64,000 nt of DNA from Sebastes aleutianus (Eukaryota; Chordata; Actinopteri; Perciformes; Sebastidae), in contig CAKAKS010000034.1 in the NCBI GenBank assembly GCA_916700875.1, positions 17,976,506 to 18,040,505 on the forward strand. Direction: 5' to 3'. Each line of letters begins with the position of its first letter. The stretch's first letter is position 1. Shown in pieces: positions 25,801 through 40,800 of the stretch. The notes beneath the pieces were generated by a model, which was not told the origin of the DNA, made no database searches, and was given only the letters and a program-made list of their open reading frames with translations. The position numbers and the translations under genes are program-made.

Positions 25801-28800
25801 AAGCTGGTTCTGAGGACATATGGCGCTGTATGGTTTGGAATGATTGGCACATTGTTTTTGTTCCATCAAACTATCCTGGTAGCTTAGCCGTCCAGTCTGT
25901 AGCATTTGTCAGTTTCGTATCTCAGAGGATGAAAGCAGAACACCACGGTTCTTTACAACTGCGCTCAAATGCTTTCATATGTGTTGGATTCAACAGCGGA
26001 GAACCACAAGGTTACATCGAGACAGCCCATATTTCCTCCATTTTTTTGTATTATTTGGCAAAAGGGAAACGTAATTGTTGGTGGTGAAGAGACAGCACAA
26101 AGCATAGGTGCCAGTTCAAATACACAGACCGCCTCGAAAGAATGTGAACAGCTGCAGCCTGGCAGATCCACCACAAGGTCACTGTGTTTTCTTCTCGGCT
26201 AAAAAAAGCATTAAAAACACATCCCATCAAATCTTTCACCGAGTGGACAGTTACCCATCGGCAGATATGTATCACATTACCGTCCTCCACCAATTCCAAC
26301 TTAACTTGTTGGGTGGAAAACGCTGTCGGGGTAATTCCATCCTCCTCTTCCTCTGTTGGCCTCATCGCCTCGTCGAGTCAGGCAGATGCCTAGCGTCTTA
26401 GGTTCCCCCCCGGAGCGGCTTAAGGAATGAAAGAGCAGGAAAAATATAAGAAGCGAGTTCAAGAGAGAAAACTTCCAAACACCTGGAGAGCTAATACTGT
26501 GCGACCATGCTGACCCCCAGACTCCCACTTAAGCTTCTGGAAATTACACACTCCCACAGTTTACGTCTTTCAACTCCTCATTTTTCTTTTGAAGCTGTGT
26601 GTAGCTGGCAGTGGCACACACACACTACCTCTTCTCTCCGCTTGGCTCATCTCTCTCTCTGGCTGTGTACCTGACAGTGTGGTCAGCATTGCTTTCAGCT
26701 TTCCTGCTGCGTCCTGTTGAGACATTGAGAGAACCGGGCATCTCTGAAATACCTCCTTAACATGTTTTACTCATAGAGCTTTTTGGGGCTTTAAATGGGC
26801 TCTCTGTATCAACTCAACTTTATTTATATAGCACCTTCTAATACAAACATGCAGCCCCAAGTGCTTCACATGGCGAGATTAAAACAACACAGACAAAATA
26901 ATAAAGAACAACAAAAAATAAACAACAATAGATACAATTTTGCAAGACTGAAAATTACAACAATAAAATGTTGAAATAAAATAAACACCAGGGATAAAAT
27001 GATTCAAACTTAAAAAGCAAGGCTACGACATAACTCCAAATTAAAAGCCAGATTAAAAAATAATAATTTCCTTTTAAAAAATACAGAGAGAGCTCGTCAT
27101 TCTAATATCCAGAGGCAGTGAGTTCCACAGTTTAGGGGCATAAAAACAGAAGACACTCTCACCGGTACTTTTATGAGACACATAAGGAACATTTAAAAGA
27201 AAAGCAGTGATCTGCCTGGAACATAATATGAAAGAAAATCTCTGATGTATGGAGGCACAGGGTCATTTAAAGCCTTATAAACAAGTAGAAGAACTTTAAA
27301 ATCATATCAGTCTCTTCCTCTGTCCATCCCGATATGAAAGGCATCTTTCAAAACCTTTTTTTTTTTACATTTAGAATATATACCGTCTTGCCATCTATCC
27401 ATCGTGGATGTTAAAACTACAGTATATGACTGCACTCTGTGTGCCTCTTGAGCTCCCACACTGTAGACACTGTAGAACGTTACGCTGCATTGGTACCGCT
27501 TTTTCCACTGGCAACATAGTTTTTAAATTTGATGTCTCATCTGATACAGAAAAACAATCTGATCAGTTACCATTTATGAACAACTTACTCTTGAAAACTT
27601 GCATTGAAGGACCAATATGTTCTATATTTAGATGGAGGAAACATTGCGTCTTTAAAAATCAAAATGTATTTTTCTCTCACAGAGAGCTGTAGCATCGTCC
27701 TATTTGCCCAAAGTGTTAAAAACGAACAAATACAGACGACCTATTGTGAAGCAGAGAAATGAGTATGGTGGAGATGACCTGAGTCTGGCTGAAAAGGATG
27801 TCATCATATAAACTCTGCCATTAGGTGGCACTGTGGATCCACCATTTTTGTCTGTGTCACACAGGAACATACGCATAACCCTTATATATTCCTTTAACAC
27901 CTACCACTGCATTATATTTGAATTATTCATCATTATCCTTGCTTTAATCAAAATGTATGTATAATGCATGCCTTGCGCAAAAGATTACATGATAAGGCGT
28001 GCTGTTTAACCTCGTGACATACGCAATTAAAATCATATAAGCTGCATAATCATAGATTTTACATAACATTTTAAGCTGACGTTTTATGTAGCATTTCAGG
28101 CATGTAGCCAATGAAACTTAAATATAATGTCAGAGCAGTTTATAAAAAAACAAAAACATGAGCGCTGCACTCAGTGAACTCTGTAGCTTTCAGTTTGTTT
28201 GCCTCGGTTCTTTCTTTTGCTGCTTATTCTTTTATATTTCCTATAATTTGAAGGTAATGTTTTCTGTAATTGCCCAATTTGCCACGAATCAAAGCACACA
28301 AATCAGTCCTGCGGGAGGCGTAAAATCAATTGTGATGTTTTTGAAATGACGAGCAATCTACCGCTGAGATGTAATCACTGTGTTTGTGAAGTTTTGGGCT
28401 TAATAAATCAGTGTAGTAATATTGTGTGTGTGTGTGTTTCAGAACTTGGTGTTCACAGCCTTAAGACCCGGCATGATGGGACACACAGACGTGACGATCC
28501 ACAGTCGAAACTCTTCCACCTCCACGCTACGGCCCTGCCAGCTCACACTGCCACCCAAGTTCCTGCTAGCTGCCGCGCCCAGGGTATGTATGTGTGTGTG
28601 TGTGTTTGTGGGAGCATCAAGTGTCCCGATAAAAGGCACTCTTGCAAGTCCTCTGTGTGTTTGTGTATGTCCGTGTGTGTTTGTGTGTGCTGACCCGTGC
28701 AAGACAGACAAGCGTTTGGGTGGTCGTGGAAAGGGAAGAGGGAAGCGCTGTGCACATTGCCTTTGTAGGCTTTCAACAATGAGCAACTCTTATCTGTGAG

Positions 28801-28844
<44 letters not shown>

Positions 28845-31800
28845 CTGTGTGTGGTTGGGGTGTGGGGGTGACCGCTGTGGCTTCCAGCTGCATTTAAAAC
28901 AAACAGAGCCTCTAAAAACAGAGGCTTCTTACTCAGGTTGTTCACCAGTGGTTAAGCTTCCTTTCGCCCCCCCCCCCCCCCTATACACACACACAAACAA
29001 ACACACACACACACATACACAGAACCTGCTGATTCAGTGAAACCAGCCTTCATGCTGTGGTTTTCCTTCTATCTCTAGTGTAAAAATTAGAAAAATAGCC
29101 ACATGCAGATAAAAGCAAATGTTTTCAATAACTAAAATGTAATGCTTAGCAAAAGTAATAACATGCTTAGTAACACATCCTACAATCTTCCTTCTCTTCC
29201 ACCACACACACACACACAATATTTTCTTTTGTTTCAAATGTGGAAAAAACCCCTCATCTTTCTTTTTGGTTTCCTAGGTGACAGCAGTTCCCATGGAGCG
29301 TTATTGCGACGACCGCAGTGCAGAGTACGAGTGGCGGGTGACACGCAGCGGAGGGGGCACGGTCTTCAAACAGTGCTTCCTCTACGGCTCCCCCGAACTC
29401 GCCTCAGACTGGCGCACGAGGGCCAATGCCTTCCACCCACAATGCCCCGGGGGTGTGATGGCCCTCTACCCGCGACATGGATGGTCCTACATCCGGATAC
29501 CTGGTAAGGACTTTGAGTGTTTGAGTGTTATGTTGTTGCTATACTTTGAAGTTTGATTTTCAGTTCCTGCCGTGACCTCATTATCGGACAGATGTGCAGC
29601 TCTGCTGTAGCTCACACTGGCTAACTTTATGTGATGTGGCTGAAGGGTAGAACATAAATGAGTGTCTGCTAGTGAATATCAGTAAAGGCTCAGTTTTAAA
29701 GCTAGAGTGAAGATACTCTAGGTCATATGACCTCAGGAATCCATTGGAACCATTTCATAATAGCATGTCGTGAAGGAGGGTAAATAACGCTCCAAACTTG
29801 TGCTTTCAAAGGGGTCCCTTGACCTCTGACCTCAAGATATGTGAATGAAAATGGGTTCTATGGGTACCCACGAGTCTCCCCTTTACAGATATGCCCACTT
29901 TATGATAATCACATGCAGTTTGAGGGCAAGTCATAGTCAAGTCAGCACACTGACACACTGACAGCTGTTGTTGCCTGTTGGGCTGCAGTTTGCCATGTTA
30001 TGATTTGAGCATATTTTCTATGCTAAATGCAGTACCTGTGAGGGTTTCTGGACAATGTTTGTCATTGTTTTGTGTTGTTAGCTGATTTCCAATAATAAAT
30101 ATATACATACATTTGCACAAAGCAAGCATATTTGCCCACTACCATGTTGATAAGAGTATTAAATACTTAAATCTCCCTTTAAGGTACATTTTGAACAGAT
30201 ACACAATGTGCGATTAATCACAATTAACTATGGACGATCATGCAATTAATCACGATTATATATTTTAATTGATTGAGAGCCCTAAAAAAAGTCAAAATCC
30301 TCTGATTCCATCGTATTAAATGTGAATATTTTCTGGTTTCTTTACTCCTCTATGACAGTAAACTGAATATCTTTGAGTTGTGGACAAAACAAGACATTTG
30401 AGGATGTCATCTTAGGCTTTGGGAAACACATTTTTCACTATTTACTGACATTTTATAGACCAAACAACTAACCGATTAATTGAGAAAAGCAATCAACAGA
30501 TTAATCTACAGTGAAGATAATCGTTAGTTGCAGCCCTAGACAGTTTAATCAAATGGTGGATATCCAGTTTTTGACTGAAGGGTGCAATAGTGGCCCCGTG
30601 GGAGAATCAACAGAGGCCAGCCCAGGGTCAGCAGGGCAGAGCCCGGGCACGTCACCCTCCTCCGTCTCTGCCTGTCAGTCCGCCAGGCAGCCAATCCCTC
30701 ACAATCTAATGGAACTGCTTCTGCAGCAGAAGTTCACTCGCATTAACGCATACCAGCGATTTCCGTTAAGGTGTGAATACGGGACCGTGTGTGTGTGTGT
30801 GCGTGTGTGTACGTGTGCTTTACAAGCGCCTTTTATCGGAAGAGCTCGGGCTTGTCGAGTTAAGGGTCAGCCGGAGCAGAGTGGGAGCTGATTCGCTGCC
30901 AGGGTTCAGATGACTGATGGATGTCCAGGGGTGAGAGAGGCCGTTACAGTTTTACAGACAACACTTCCCTTCTCACTGACCCGCTCTGCCCCCTTCTACG
31001 TCTGATAAACTCTCTCTGTCGGTAATTATTATGATGACTGCTCTCTTTTTTGTTTTGTGTGGCAACAGAAGTTCCTGGCACCGAAAAATGGACGTGTGTG
31101 TCCTTTTTCATACGTGTTTGATAAGCCTGCAATACACTCATTTTGTGGGTTTAAGACACAAAATGAACATCCCTAAACATGCCACAGGTTGCAATATTGT
31201 AATGCTTATTTATTTTTCTTCTTTTACCCATCTGTGTATACATGTGCTTGTGAGAGTGTTTGTGTGTAAAAGTGAGAAACAAAACAAGTATTTGTGTGTC
31301 TGTGTGAGAACCGTCTGAAAGCTCTTGTGAAGTTATACGGAGGCAGACAAAGCGAGGAAGTTTAGCTACTGGTCATTGTTCAAGTGCTTAGTTAGGTAAC
31401 ACTAATAGATGGTCCGTCTGTGTTTGTGTGTGTGAGCGAGTGTGTATATGTGTGTGTCTGTGTACCATCAGGTCCAGTCAGGGAACTGTGCGGCGCTCAC
31501 ACGGGGGGCCCTGAGGTGTCCCTCACCTCTCCCAACACACTCTCCCACGCTCGCTTTCTTCTCACACACAGCCCGAGGACAAGCCTCACCTCCGTCTCTC
31601 CCGCTAACAGACTGATCTGAAATCAGCATCTTGGCCGCTGGCCTCTCGGTCCGTCTGGTCTCCCACTCCTTTCTCAGCCTCGGTAGGAAGGAAGTGACCC
31701 AACACTCCGGCACCCGTCCCTCCGCTGAACACATTGTTGCCACATCAAGGCCCAGATATGTACAGTAGCCCAGCTGAAGTTTCCCACCCTCTCTCTCCTC

Positions 31801-34800
31801 TGCGCTCCCAGCCCCACACCTTGTTAGAACAAATGGCAGAGCTGAATGACTGTTTGTTTTGAGCGCCATGGCGTGAGTACGGCTGCCCCGCTGGTATCGA
31901 CGGAGGAATCTAATCAGAGGAATTATTAAGAATCGGGCCGTTAGAGGAGGAATGAACAATCAAGGCTGTAATGTCTTGGACCTCAGATTTGTTTGTTTTT
32001 GATGTCATTGATGATGGCAGGGAAAGATGTTTTACATTCAAACAATAATGTACTCTATGCTGATGATGTAATGTGATACTGCTGCACCTGATCACAGAGA
32101 AAGCAAGATGCATGCAGGGTAGCATCAGCCATGAATCGAAACCCATGCAGTCATCTAGTCTGAGCCACCAACAGAAGAAGAGGTTTTGACTATAATCAGA
32201 GTGACATTCCATGTTGTTTGTTTGCTAAATCGCTGCAGTTCTGCGGTCGCATCCAGAAACTTTCACATATAGACAAATTTCATGCCGAGAAATGTCATGC
32301 GTCAGGTTTCAAAAAAATCAAAGGAAATAGTTTTGCGTGCTGCGGGATTATTTGCAGAACATTCCAGTGTGACACAGAAATAACCCTCCTCGTTGTCTGT
32401 CTGTGTGGTCCCCTTTGCGTCGCTTTCAGTAATTAGAAGGAGCCGCTCCACAAAATGACGGCCTTTCTCGCTATAGCGCCGACTCTTGGCTCGCTTCGTT
32501 GCGAGCTGGGAATTGACTGGAGGGTAAAGGACTTTGTTTGTGTGCGTCTTGTTGTGCAACTTGTGTTTAATGACCGTATTTGAACGCAAATTGTCTGTGT
32601 TTGTATCAATGAGAGAGACAGAGAGAGAGAGAGAGGCTAGTCAGGTCTGGCCCAGCAGCCCACATCAGGCTGTGGGAAATGCAGTTCTGCCTTCCTGTCC
32701 CTTCAAAGAAACTCTGCTCTCCAGCAAAATGGCAGGAAGCTTCCCCGGCCCTCTGATAGACAGGCACAAAACAACACAGACAGACGGCCAGCCCTCGCCA
32801 CATCACCGTCTGACTCTGCCCCCTCTGAGTGCTGCGTTAAACTGGCACCGGTAACCGTCTGCGGAATTTTTCTGGCAGCAGAGGAGAAAAAAAAAACATA
32901 AAGGGATGGAGATGTTTTGATTTCCTTGTCCCAATTCATAGCCATTAATGTGTCCACAAGATGGAAAAGCGTGTTCACTAAGAAATTCCAAAGTAGACTG
33001 AAGGGGGAGACATTAGCCACATTATACCTCTATGATGATGATGATGATGATGATATCTTTGAACATGGAAGCCAAGTAGTATCTAGCTCACCCTGTCCCT
33101 CAGCCAGCTATCTTTCATCTGTGGTGTGTGTCGAGTCGGTGCCGGCCAAGGGTAACTAGGAGTAATCTGTCTTAATGACAGAGTTCACAGTGGGCTGCTG
33201 TGGTGTGGTGAGATTCCCCCGCGAAAACTCCCGAGTCTTCATCAGACTGTCTGTCTCTTCCCCTGACTCCCAGAGAACCAAGAGAAGTGCTCCTCTTGCA
33301 TATTTTAGGGGAGACAATGATGTATATATGTATATATTAACACATAAACGCAGTCCATCACTCATTTTCTGTCACAAAGTGGTCACACAGATGCATTTTT
33401 GGGCTTATATTTGTCATTCTCCAGATACTTTTTTGTAGATGCAGACGCATTTTTTTGGGGGGTAGCATCTGTAAAGCTTCACCGAGACCTAACAAGATGC
33501 TAATATCTCCGGTTTTCTGTCAGCCGCTTCACTCCCAGCTTCCAAAAACCTCCCGCTGGCATCTGGCTCTTAGCAACACTACTGCGAGAAAATTAAGTTT
33601 AAGTCCGACTTTTGTCAATACACGCAGAAGCAGCAAAGTAGTGTCGGGGCTAATATTTCCATCATCGCCGGTGCTGAACAAGTGTTGCCCATTGACTTAT
33701 TGATTGCACAGTGTAATGTATCATTATACAGTGAGAAGGGGTTGGTTCGATCGTGGCCCCCCATCTGTCTCTCTTTCTCACATAACCGTCCATCTATCTT
33801 CTTTCATCAGCTCATCTTGACTTTTTTTTTTTTTTTTTTCATTCTGCAATCTCGCTGCTGTTCCGTCTCCTCCTTTTGCATCTGGTCCCTCCCTTGGTTA
33901 GGGCGGCTCCGCTTTTGGCTGCTTTGGCAGCAGCCAGCAACAGAGGGGACAGGACAGGACAGAAGATTGTAGTGGCGTATTAATGAAATTAGCGCCATAG
34001 TTGGTTTGGGAGTATCAGGCGCCAGGCACCAGGGCTGGGCCGGGGTTAATTAGCTGGCAGCAGGCCTCTAATTGGGTCAGGACCGTGTCAGGCCCCTGGC
34101 TCTGGCCCTACAGGGATTGGATTACACTGTCGGGGGACAGACAGTAGGGGGAGGGAGAGAGGGTGTACAGGGAGGGGGGGAGAGTTTTGTAGTAGCGGAG
34201 GAGGGAAGGATGGAGAGGGGAGCTGGAGGGTGCAGAGAGAGGAGGGACAGGGGAGTGTGTAGCTTAATCTGCCAGCAGGAGGTACGGAGAGGAGGAGACG
34301 GGGAGAGGGCTGAATACCGCTGTTAGACTGGATTGGATTTAGGCGGGTGGGTGTGTGTGGTGGGGGTGCTATGAAAGGGGGGGCAGGGCAGGTGGTGAAG
34401 CTTGATATGTGTATCCATAGCAACAGCAGAGTGGTGTGACACCACATGGGATTTGCTTGTGTTTTTGGGGTGTGGTCTTCTTAACGCAGTCCTTGTCCTC
34501 GTCAGTCCACAATTAGAAAGTTGTTTTGTGTCCCATTTCGGTGCATTTTTTAATCCCAATTTTAAATTTTGACACTCAGAAATCGATCCCGAATGTCCTG
34601 CGGTTTGGTTTTCGTGTGAGGGTGATCCGAGGCTCCTTTTGTTTTGCTGCGTCGCCTCATGTCGCCTTTGTCTTGGCCAAAAAGTTGCACTTGAACACAT
34701 TACAAAAATAGCCGACGGCCAACTACCACGTACGTTCTGCACCTGTGTGAGATGAAGTAGCTCTCCCTACCAGCAGGTCGCAGTAGTCTGTATTTGTCAT

Positions 34801-37800
34801 TCAAAAAGGAAGACCGAGGACTGTTGTTATGATACGTTCATGAAACAAAGCGACGTTTGCCCCACCATTTCCACACCACTTTCACTCATCACTTAGCATC
34901 ATTCCAGTTGACCACGTCGCTGTGAAAATATCGGAATGATCAGGTGAGATGAAGATGAAAAATGAGAAGAGCCTTTAGTGCTTTTCCTCTTGACTACTCG
35001 TTGGCTTGTTTTCCTCATGTATGTTTTTCTTCTCGCGCTCTGATTCGCTTAAGCTGAACCACCAATCAGAGTGATTTCTCTCACCAACGGGCGGCGCCGC
35101 CAATTCAACATGCCAAATCGGCCGAAAAACCTCCGACACGCACAGACTAGAGCCGACGGTGTGGGACACACCGCAAAAACTGGCCCCACAACGGCCCCAA
35201 ACTGTCCGACAGCCGACCATCAGCTTGGTGTGTCAGGGCCTTAAGACTGGGCCTGCTAAAACCTCTGAAAGACAGAATAGCAGTTAATAGCGGAGGTTAA
35301 TAGTTTATATAATAAAAGATCAATACTTGACGACGTCCGTGTATCGATACACTATTGCCATGCAAAATATCGTGATACTCTGCTGTATTGACTTTTCCCC
35401 CCACCCCCGTATATGATATGACCATGTAAACTCATTTTGACTGAATTTCAACAGAATGAATCTCGAAGGCCAATCCATTTAAAGCGCCATGCGAGTTAGT
35501 CATATAGACGTATCCATTTTAATCCCTCTTAAGCTCTCCATAATTCATGCTACATACATGGTTACTACATCCTCACGTTTATGACCAGTGGTCATGCATT
35601 TCACTGCAGCCACATGTAGCTTATAATGTAAGCCATAAGTGTTATGTTGGAATGAGACGGCCCACCAAAAGCCCTCCCGAAATCCCAATTATTCATTTTC
35701 TTGGCTCCGTTTCACAGGGTATGGCAGCGATATTTAGAAATAGGGATTTTCTGTATGCTGCTCTAAATGTTTTGAACTCGGCCACCTCTCTCTCTGTAAG
35801 CCACATCGCCGGGCTTTAGGGAGTTTGGATAGTTGCAGGGGTCAGACGGCCTCGTTTTTTTACTGTCGGACATATGTTTCCCTGCTTCCCTTTTGATAAT
35901 GTAACATCTTTTTTTTGTTCTAATCATTTCTCTGCAGGCTGAATGCCACTGAGTTTCAAATATGTTAGTGATCACAGGCTCAGCTAAAGATCAAAATGTA
36001 GGAGATATCATCAGTGTGGTCAAATATCAGAAGGTGGCTTTCTTAAGGAGCAGAGCAGCTCTCCTATTAATGGTCTCCTTCATAATCCTGCCATAAACAA
36101 AAGGATTAGCCCGACTGACATGGTCTCTTCGTACAGAAATAATAGCATCCAACTGCTTAACATGGGATTTTCAGATTTACAGTTTATGCCCTTCAAGAAT
36201 CAGATTAAATACATACAACATCCAGTCCTGTTTGACCACAAAAATCCTCAGATGGGGGGCTTTAACCCATCTTCAAACACGACAGCGGAGTCTGGAGGCT
36301 TAAATATAATCTGCTAAACAGAAACAGATTGGTGGCAGGGGGTTGAGCAATTTTGCCTTTTATATGAGCATTTTGCGTCTTTGCCAAGCGGTGGTTTTGC
36401 ATCTGGGTGGTTGGTATAGCGTGGCCTGCCGCGCTGGTTTGGTCAGTGCCCTTGACTGAGCAGCAACCCTGGTTAGACTGGCACCTGCGGTGAGGAGGGC
36501 CCCCACGTCTGATCTCGACCACAACACCACCGCTGCCGCCACCGTGCTAATACCGCCTCGCTGTAGCCGGAGCCACCGCAGACCCCCTTCACTCTCCGTC
36601 TGGATCTTTTTTCTTTTCCGCACGTCTCACGCTCTCGCTTCCTTTTACTTTTCAATTCATCCACTTTTCTTCGACGCCAAGGCCAATTATAGGCCTTTGA
36701 TGGGAGGATACAGTGTTTGTGTATCTCGAGGGAGTGTGGTGCGCTGGTCTCTTGGTACATACCGATTTGAGCCACAGCAATGTGTAACAACTGCCTACCT
36801 TTATAGTAAATCTATAGTTAAGTTGGGTGTGCTTCAGTTAGTTTATTGTCTCCTGCTATTAGTGTATTATGAGTATCTTTTCTTATCCCCCTTGTCCATT
36901 TTCCCCTTCTTTTTCTCCATCTCTCTATCTTTTACTCCCATTACATCTCAGTTATTTGTATTCAGTCACTGAGAATAAGAAGGAATGACAACAATAGTGA
37001 AAAGCATGTACACTTTGCCCCGCAATACACCAGCTGTGTGGAGGAAAAACCCAACCATATAACTTTGATTCAGAACTCAACACTTAGGCGTTTTAGGACT
37101 GTGTGACCAGGGCTGAATGTATTTCACATGCTGACACCACACTCCACTGTGACCTGTAGGTGAGCGCTCCAATACCTCCCCAGAGTGTTTCCCCTGTTCA
37201 TCTGTTCTATTAGTTCCTCTTTAACACCTCTACAGGGCCTGACCTTTTTTGGGGGGGGCTATACTAAAGGGTCACAGGTCAGGGTTCAGCCTGAGTACAC
37301 ATTAGCATAGAATGCTTCTGGTTAAAAAACTGAGAAAGATCCAGTTTGTTGCATACTTTAGCGCGTGTGATTGTCTTTGTGATGACTTCATATCCGGGTT
37401 TTACACATATTTGTGGCAGGAAGTTGCTGTATGCATGTATCACAGCCTCAGTTTAAATTTTCCGAGCATGTGTTTTGGATTAATGGAACGTGATTTTAAC
37501 GCGTTTGGTTACATTACATTGACAAAGCAAGGAAATAGGACTGGGAAATATTTATAAGCCCATGTTTTTCACTGTACAAAAGGGCTTGGGAACAAGTGTC
37601 CCAACTCGAATGCGAGTACGGTCCAAGCCTGACTCTCCCACAGGGACTCTCTTGTAACCCTGGCCCGACCCCATGTCACCCGACCCTGGACCTGGCCTCA
37701 GGTTCTCCCCGCTCAGGGTCACGACCCCTTGGTCAAACACCATAGTGTGCCTGTCGCCGGGTCGATGGTGGCCCCGGCCCTTTTTCTCATTGTGCCATTG

Positions 37801-40800
37801 TGCCAGATGACGTTAATTCCTCATCAGCTGGACGTGGAGGGAACCACTTCAACAGCAGACCCAGGGTCAGGTTGCTTCCCCATTTGTTGGTCGTTTGAGG
37901 GCCGAGGAACACCTGATGTGGTGCTGGCAGTAACGTGACCAAGGCCAACTGCCAGGCCTGTTTGTTCGTCTTTTGTGCCATTGTGTGAAATGGAGTGTAA
38001 ATCACCTTTTTTTTCTCCTCACAATTTCTCTTTCTTTCTCGTCCTCTCTCTCTCTCTGTCTCTGTGCTCTCATCAGCAGTCCAGTCAATAAGGGCACACG
38101 CTTTATTTAAACAATCAACAGATCAGGGGCAGATTTAGAAGGATTGATCCCCGGGCTGATCCGCTCTGGTGAAAGGGTCTTTATCCTCGAGGATACAGTC
38201 TTATCGAAGACTTGTATTGATTAGGGAAGAGTTAATACCCTCTGAATTGATTGGGCTGCTTTTCTCTATTCTGGTAAACGATAAGAGATAGATGGGTGTT
38301 TTTCAGGTTTTGTTAATGATCTAAACGTACTAGGGGCTGTCAATCAATTCAAATGTTTAATCGCGATTAATCACATGATGGTCCCTAGTTAATCGCACAT
38401 TTTTTATCTGTTCAAAATGTACCTTAAAGGGAGATTTGTCAAGTATTTAATACTCTTATCAACATGAGAGTGAGCAAATATGCTTGCTTTATGCAAATGG
38501 ATGTAGATATTCATTACTGGAAATCAATTAACAACACAAAACAATGACAAATATTGTCCAGAAACCCTCACAGGTACTGCATTTAGCATAAAAAAATATG
38601 CTCAAATCATAACATGGCAAACTGCAGCCCAACAGGCAACAACAGCTGTCAGTGTGTCAGTGTGCTGACTTGACTATGACTTGCCCCAAACTGCATGTGA
38701 TTATCATAAAGTGGGCATGTCTGTAAAGGGGAGACTCGTGGGTACCACATATCTTGAGGTCAGAGGTCAAGAGACCCCTTTGAAAATGGCCATGACAGTT
38801 TTTCTTCACTAGAAGCGTAGGAGCGTTATTTTGCCTCCTTTGCGACAAGCAAGTATGACATGGTTGGTACCGATGGATTCCTCAGGTTTTCTAGTTCTTT
38901 TTTCTGTTTTCTATCTACAACTTAAAAATCTGAAGTTGCATGCATGCATTAAAGAAATTAATGGCGTTAAAACAAATTTGCGTTATTATCCCGTTAACTT
39001 TGACAGCCCTAAAACGTACATAATGTGGAGATCTCATATTTGGAATGCATTTTTAAAATGTTGTGCTTGACATTCTCACTGTGTAAAATGAGTCGCATCA
39101 TTCTCTCGCTGTCTAGGTAGTTTGGGTTTTCACTTCTCTTGTCTCTTCCTCTTTTTAGATAAGGAGAGCCTGATCACGGAAAGTGGCAAGCTGCACACCT
39201 TGGACATCCTGTTGAGTCGGCTAAAGGCCCACGGACACCGAGTCCTCATCTACTCCCAAATGACCCGCATGATAGACCTGCTGGAGGTATAAACACACAC
39301 ACACACTGGACAGTTATTGTGATATGTTTAATCTCTTCCTCTACTGAAATTAGTTATTAATTAAACGATAGTTTTGTTTTAATTTGAGTTAAATAAGAGT
39401 CCAATGTCACACAGAAAACACTTAAAACAAGAGTGTTATTGGCAAGAATCTGGCGATACAATGCGTATCATGATACAGGGGTTACGGTTCAATATATTGC
39501 GATATATTGCGATACTGTAAGAAAGGCGATATATTGTCATTTTTTAAAATGTAATTTTAGGAAAACTGTCACAAAGAACACACCATCATATGCATAAAAT
39601 CTGAGTAAAAAAAGTTGACTTTTTTTATGCAATGAGAACAATGGGATCTGCATTTATCACTGTCCCTGTAACATCCGACATCATAGCACTACTGTGAGAG
39701 GACACACACACTGAGAGGTTGCATATCTTTGCAAATGAAACAAAGTATTGACTGAGTTAATCTTTGCATGTAGACTACTTATTGAAAATCTATACCGTGT
39801 TTTGGAGAATCGATACAGTATCACAAACCATAATTATGCAATACTCAATATTTTTTCGATATTTTCTCACACCCCTAGATAACACACCTTTAATGTGTCA
39901 TTCGCATATACTTGTGTTGTTCCGAGCCACTTGTTTAACCGGTCGGCTGCCACCGGCGAGGTATTGAGCTGCAGTACCTCTAATCAGCCTGCCTGTCCCT
40001 CGTTAGCGGACTCATTAGACGGCTAATTAACAGGTCAGGGCTAATTAGCGGGGTCTCATCTGCAGGGGAGGCAGCCAGATGGGAGAGAGATGACTGGAAG
40101 GAGCGAGGTGGAGGGGAGAGGGGGGGAGATGGGAGTGGCAAGGGCCTTGGGGTTAGAAGAGAGTGAAATTCAGCAGAAGACAAAAGGTAGTTGAGGAGGC
40201 AGAGGGGGATAAAAGAAGGGAAAGAAAAGATCAACACAAAGCCAGAAATGAGAAAAGCCAGGACGATTTTAAGTGACTCTTATTACTTTTATCTACACAG
40301 CATAAGTGCTGTAAGCTGCCTGGATGGGCACAGAGTCAACACACATACGTCATCATTATCGTTTAGGTCATTTATGAACAAGGAATGTTAAATTCATGCT
40401 GGAGAAAACCACTACATCAAACAGAGAGACACTGTCTCTGTTTAAGCTTCTTGGCTCGCTGTAATCTGTTTTTAGAAGTTGAGGGCAATCAGGTTGAAGT
40501 ACAATTAATTTATATAAACCTGCGTCACCGCCGCTCTCCGTAGGAAAAACAATGGCGCAAAGCAATTCTGCCTGGCGGTCATGTGTCGACAGCCTCGGTG
40601 CAATACTCTATTGTTGCCTCCATATTTGTTGCAAACATCGCCATGGAGCCAAAAGCCTCTGGCATGATGTCACTGGGAATTCCTTCCCCATTCACACGGT
40701 GCAGCGCTGTTTCCACGGCCAACTCTTTTGACGGCAGATGGACCCAGCCCAGGTGGTTAAGGGCTGTCTTCCTGCGTGTCTGGACAACTGTGGGAATGCC

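Larger units (their letters stand above)
22627..29503 (+). other. ino80: INO80 coding exons 20-25: family-specific insertion
   Basis: Exons: 22627-22760, 23103-23170, 23790-23883, 24041-24260, 28443-28583, 29278-29503. This stretch (about 816-1109) begins VCNHPDLFERQE and holds the long insertion between the two ATPase lobes that in INO80 enzymes contacts the RuvBL1/2 ring. Conserved islands are QQSLFHRKG, SFLRFIDVSPAEM, ARWLALFLSLKA and DRSAEYEW. Exon 23 carries an acidic run (LEEEEGQEE) and diverges strongly from mammals, as does exon 24 (about 860-1000). Confidence 0.9.
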
